Source of the DNA: Planococcus sp. (in: firmicutes)
GTDB lineage: Bacteria > Bacillota > Bacilli > Bacillales_A > Planococcaceae
DNA length: 5,173 bases
Direction of reading: 5' to 3'
Assembly (NCBI GenBank): GCA_030147455.1
Contig: JASKZU010000246.1
Location: forward strand, 1 to 5,173
Shown: one piece after another, positions 4,756-5,173 of the stretch
Layout: each line of letters begins with the position of its first letter
Numbering within the stretch: the first letter of the stretch is position 1
Notes under the pieces: model-generated
Databases searched by the model: none
Told to the model about the DNA's origin: nothing
What the model saw: the letters and a program-made list of their open reading frames with translations, nothing else
Program-made: the position numbers and the translations under genes

Positions 4756-4813
4756 AAAAAAACGCCTTTCCTAAAATGGTAGCGCTGCGGCTTCCATTTG
4801 ACAAGAAAAGGCG
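4756..4813 (-). terminator. Terminator of the GNAT gene, long composite hairpin
   Basis: On the minus strand, arms 4805-4813 and 4763-4771 pair over 9 bp with one T-G pair, followed by seven Ts (4756-4762). A second inner stem, AAATGG/CCATTT (4794-4799 with 4774-4779), makes a tall hairpin with a GC-rich loop. It starts about 34 bases after the acetyltransferase stop. Confidence 0.75.
4776..4804 (-). promoter_or_regulatory. Candidate sigma-A promoter of the grpB-Nudix operon, inside the terminator
   Basis: On the minus strand, TTGTCA (4799-4804), exactly 17 bp and TACCAT (4776-4781) lie within the terminator hairpin's inner part. Transcription would start near 4768-4771, giving a leader of about 40 nt that contains only the descending arm and so cannot fold the terminator. 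The -10 hexamer is identical to that proposed for the catE-like gene. Confidence 0.5.
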
Positions 4814-4846
4814 GTAAATCAATTATATGCTGTCGCAGCCATAAGT

Positions 4847-5173
4847 TTAAATCTGCGATGCCGCATGGTGTTTCAATACGAGACGATGGGTCACATCGGG
4901 TAAACTGATATCTCCTAAAAATCCATTTGCCCGGTAGAATGCGTCTGCTGTTGAAGAATCAGTGCGAACAACCAGCTCGCCAAAATGCTCTTTGGCAAAA
5001 TCGATGATGGTTTCGAGCAGTTTCGTTCCAACGCCTTCTCTCCGGACTTGTTTGGCAATGTAGAAACGCCGTAGCCGTCCAATGCCTTCTGTAGTCGAAT
5101 AAGGATCCCGGTTCAAGCCGCCGATGGCAACCAGTTTCCCATTCGGATCGAAAACACCGAACAGCACTTCTCC
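4847..5173 (-). CDS. GNAT-family N-acetyltransferase, N-terminus cut by window edge
   Basis: The visible 108 residues are the C-terminal two thirds of a GCN5-related acetyltransferase, which moves an acetyl group from acetyl-CoA to an amine. The frame is open to the right edge; a GTG at 5167-5165 is not a credible start because earlier strands of the fold would be missing and no ribosome binding site can be seen. The acetyl-CoA pyrophosphate loop is RREGVG (visible residues 44-49), on the strand LRRFYIAKQV (34-43), followed by the helix KLLETIIDFAKEHF (51-64). The late motif ADAFYRANGF (76-85) is typical, with Tyr80 a possible general acid. The C-terminus ends in THRLVLKHH and a short tail. 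The acceptor is unknown. A terminator follows, separating it from the grpB-Nudix operon. Confidence 0.88.
   Translation of the reverse strand, partial: GEVLFGVFDPNGKLVAIGGLNRDPYSTTEGIGRLRRFYIAKQVRREGVGTKLLETIIDFAKEHFGELVVRTDSSTADAFYRANGFLGDISLPDVTHRLVLKHHAASQI

Noticed and set aside
1..5173. CRISPR array, insertion sequence, prophage, toxin-antitoxin or defence genes
   Set aside because: No spaced repeats, terminal inverted repeats, transposase, integrase or recognisable toxin/defence domains were found on either strand.

Overview
The window looks like chromosome from a low-to-mid GC Gram-positive bacterium of the Bacillales. The reasons are strong AAGGAGGG-type ribosome binding sites, short genes tightly packed with factor-independent terminators, Bacillus-like proteins (a CatE-type ring-cleavage dioxygenase, a YfjQ-like CorA, GrpB, Nudix), and possible SigB-type promoters. 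Base composition is roughly balanced, higher than in B. subtilis-group relatives, which would fit Planococcaceae. That placement is an inference; no 16S or other marker gene is present.

Layout from left to right. (1) Positions 1-760, minus strand: the N-terminal 253 residues of a nitronate monooxygenase, running off the left edge. (2) Positions 761-883: a divergent promoter region with a sigma-A-like promoter to the left overlapping the end of a SigB-like promoter to the right, plus a small dyad. (3) Positions 884-1129, plus: an 81-residue membrane-anchored protein of unknown function, ending at a bidirectional terminator shared with (4), positions 1169-2014, minus: a two-domain VOC-fold dioxygenase resembling CatE. 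(5) Positions 2015-2214: a second divergent promoter region. (6) Positions 2215-2526, plus: a 103-residue charged helical protein of unknown function. Its stop codon and that of the convergent CorA gene both lie inside one 19-bp terminator stem. (7) Positions 2545-3495, minus: a CorA-family divalent cation transporter. (8) Positions 3571-3741, minus: a 56-residue very acidic protein, with its own terminator and a possible SigB-type promoter. (9) Positions 3806-4728, minus: a GrpB-family protein followed by a Nudix protein, coupled by an ATGA overlap. (10) Positions 4847-5173, minus: the C-terminal 108 residues of a GNAT acetyltransferase, cut by the right edge.

Functionally this is an accessory metabolic and stress neighbourhood, not one recognisable pathway. 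A flavin enzyme for nitronates and a ring-cleaving dioxygenase both fit detoxification of reactive organic compounds. Two unknown small proteins have SigB-like upstream sequences with identical 13-bp spacers. I found no CRISPR array, insertion sequence, phage gene, tRNA or rRNA, and no convincing new multi-gene system. The most distinctive observations are a promoter that appears to sit inside a terminator hairpin (4756-4813), a Nudix box lacking two consensus residues including a metal-binding Glu, a convergent terminator that doubles as coding sequence for both genes, and a likely rearranged metal site in the CatE-like enzyme.
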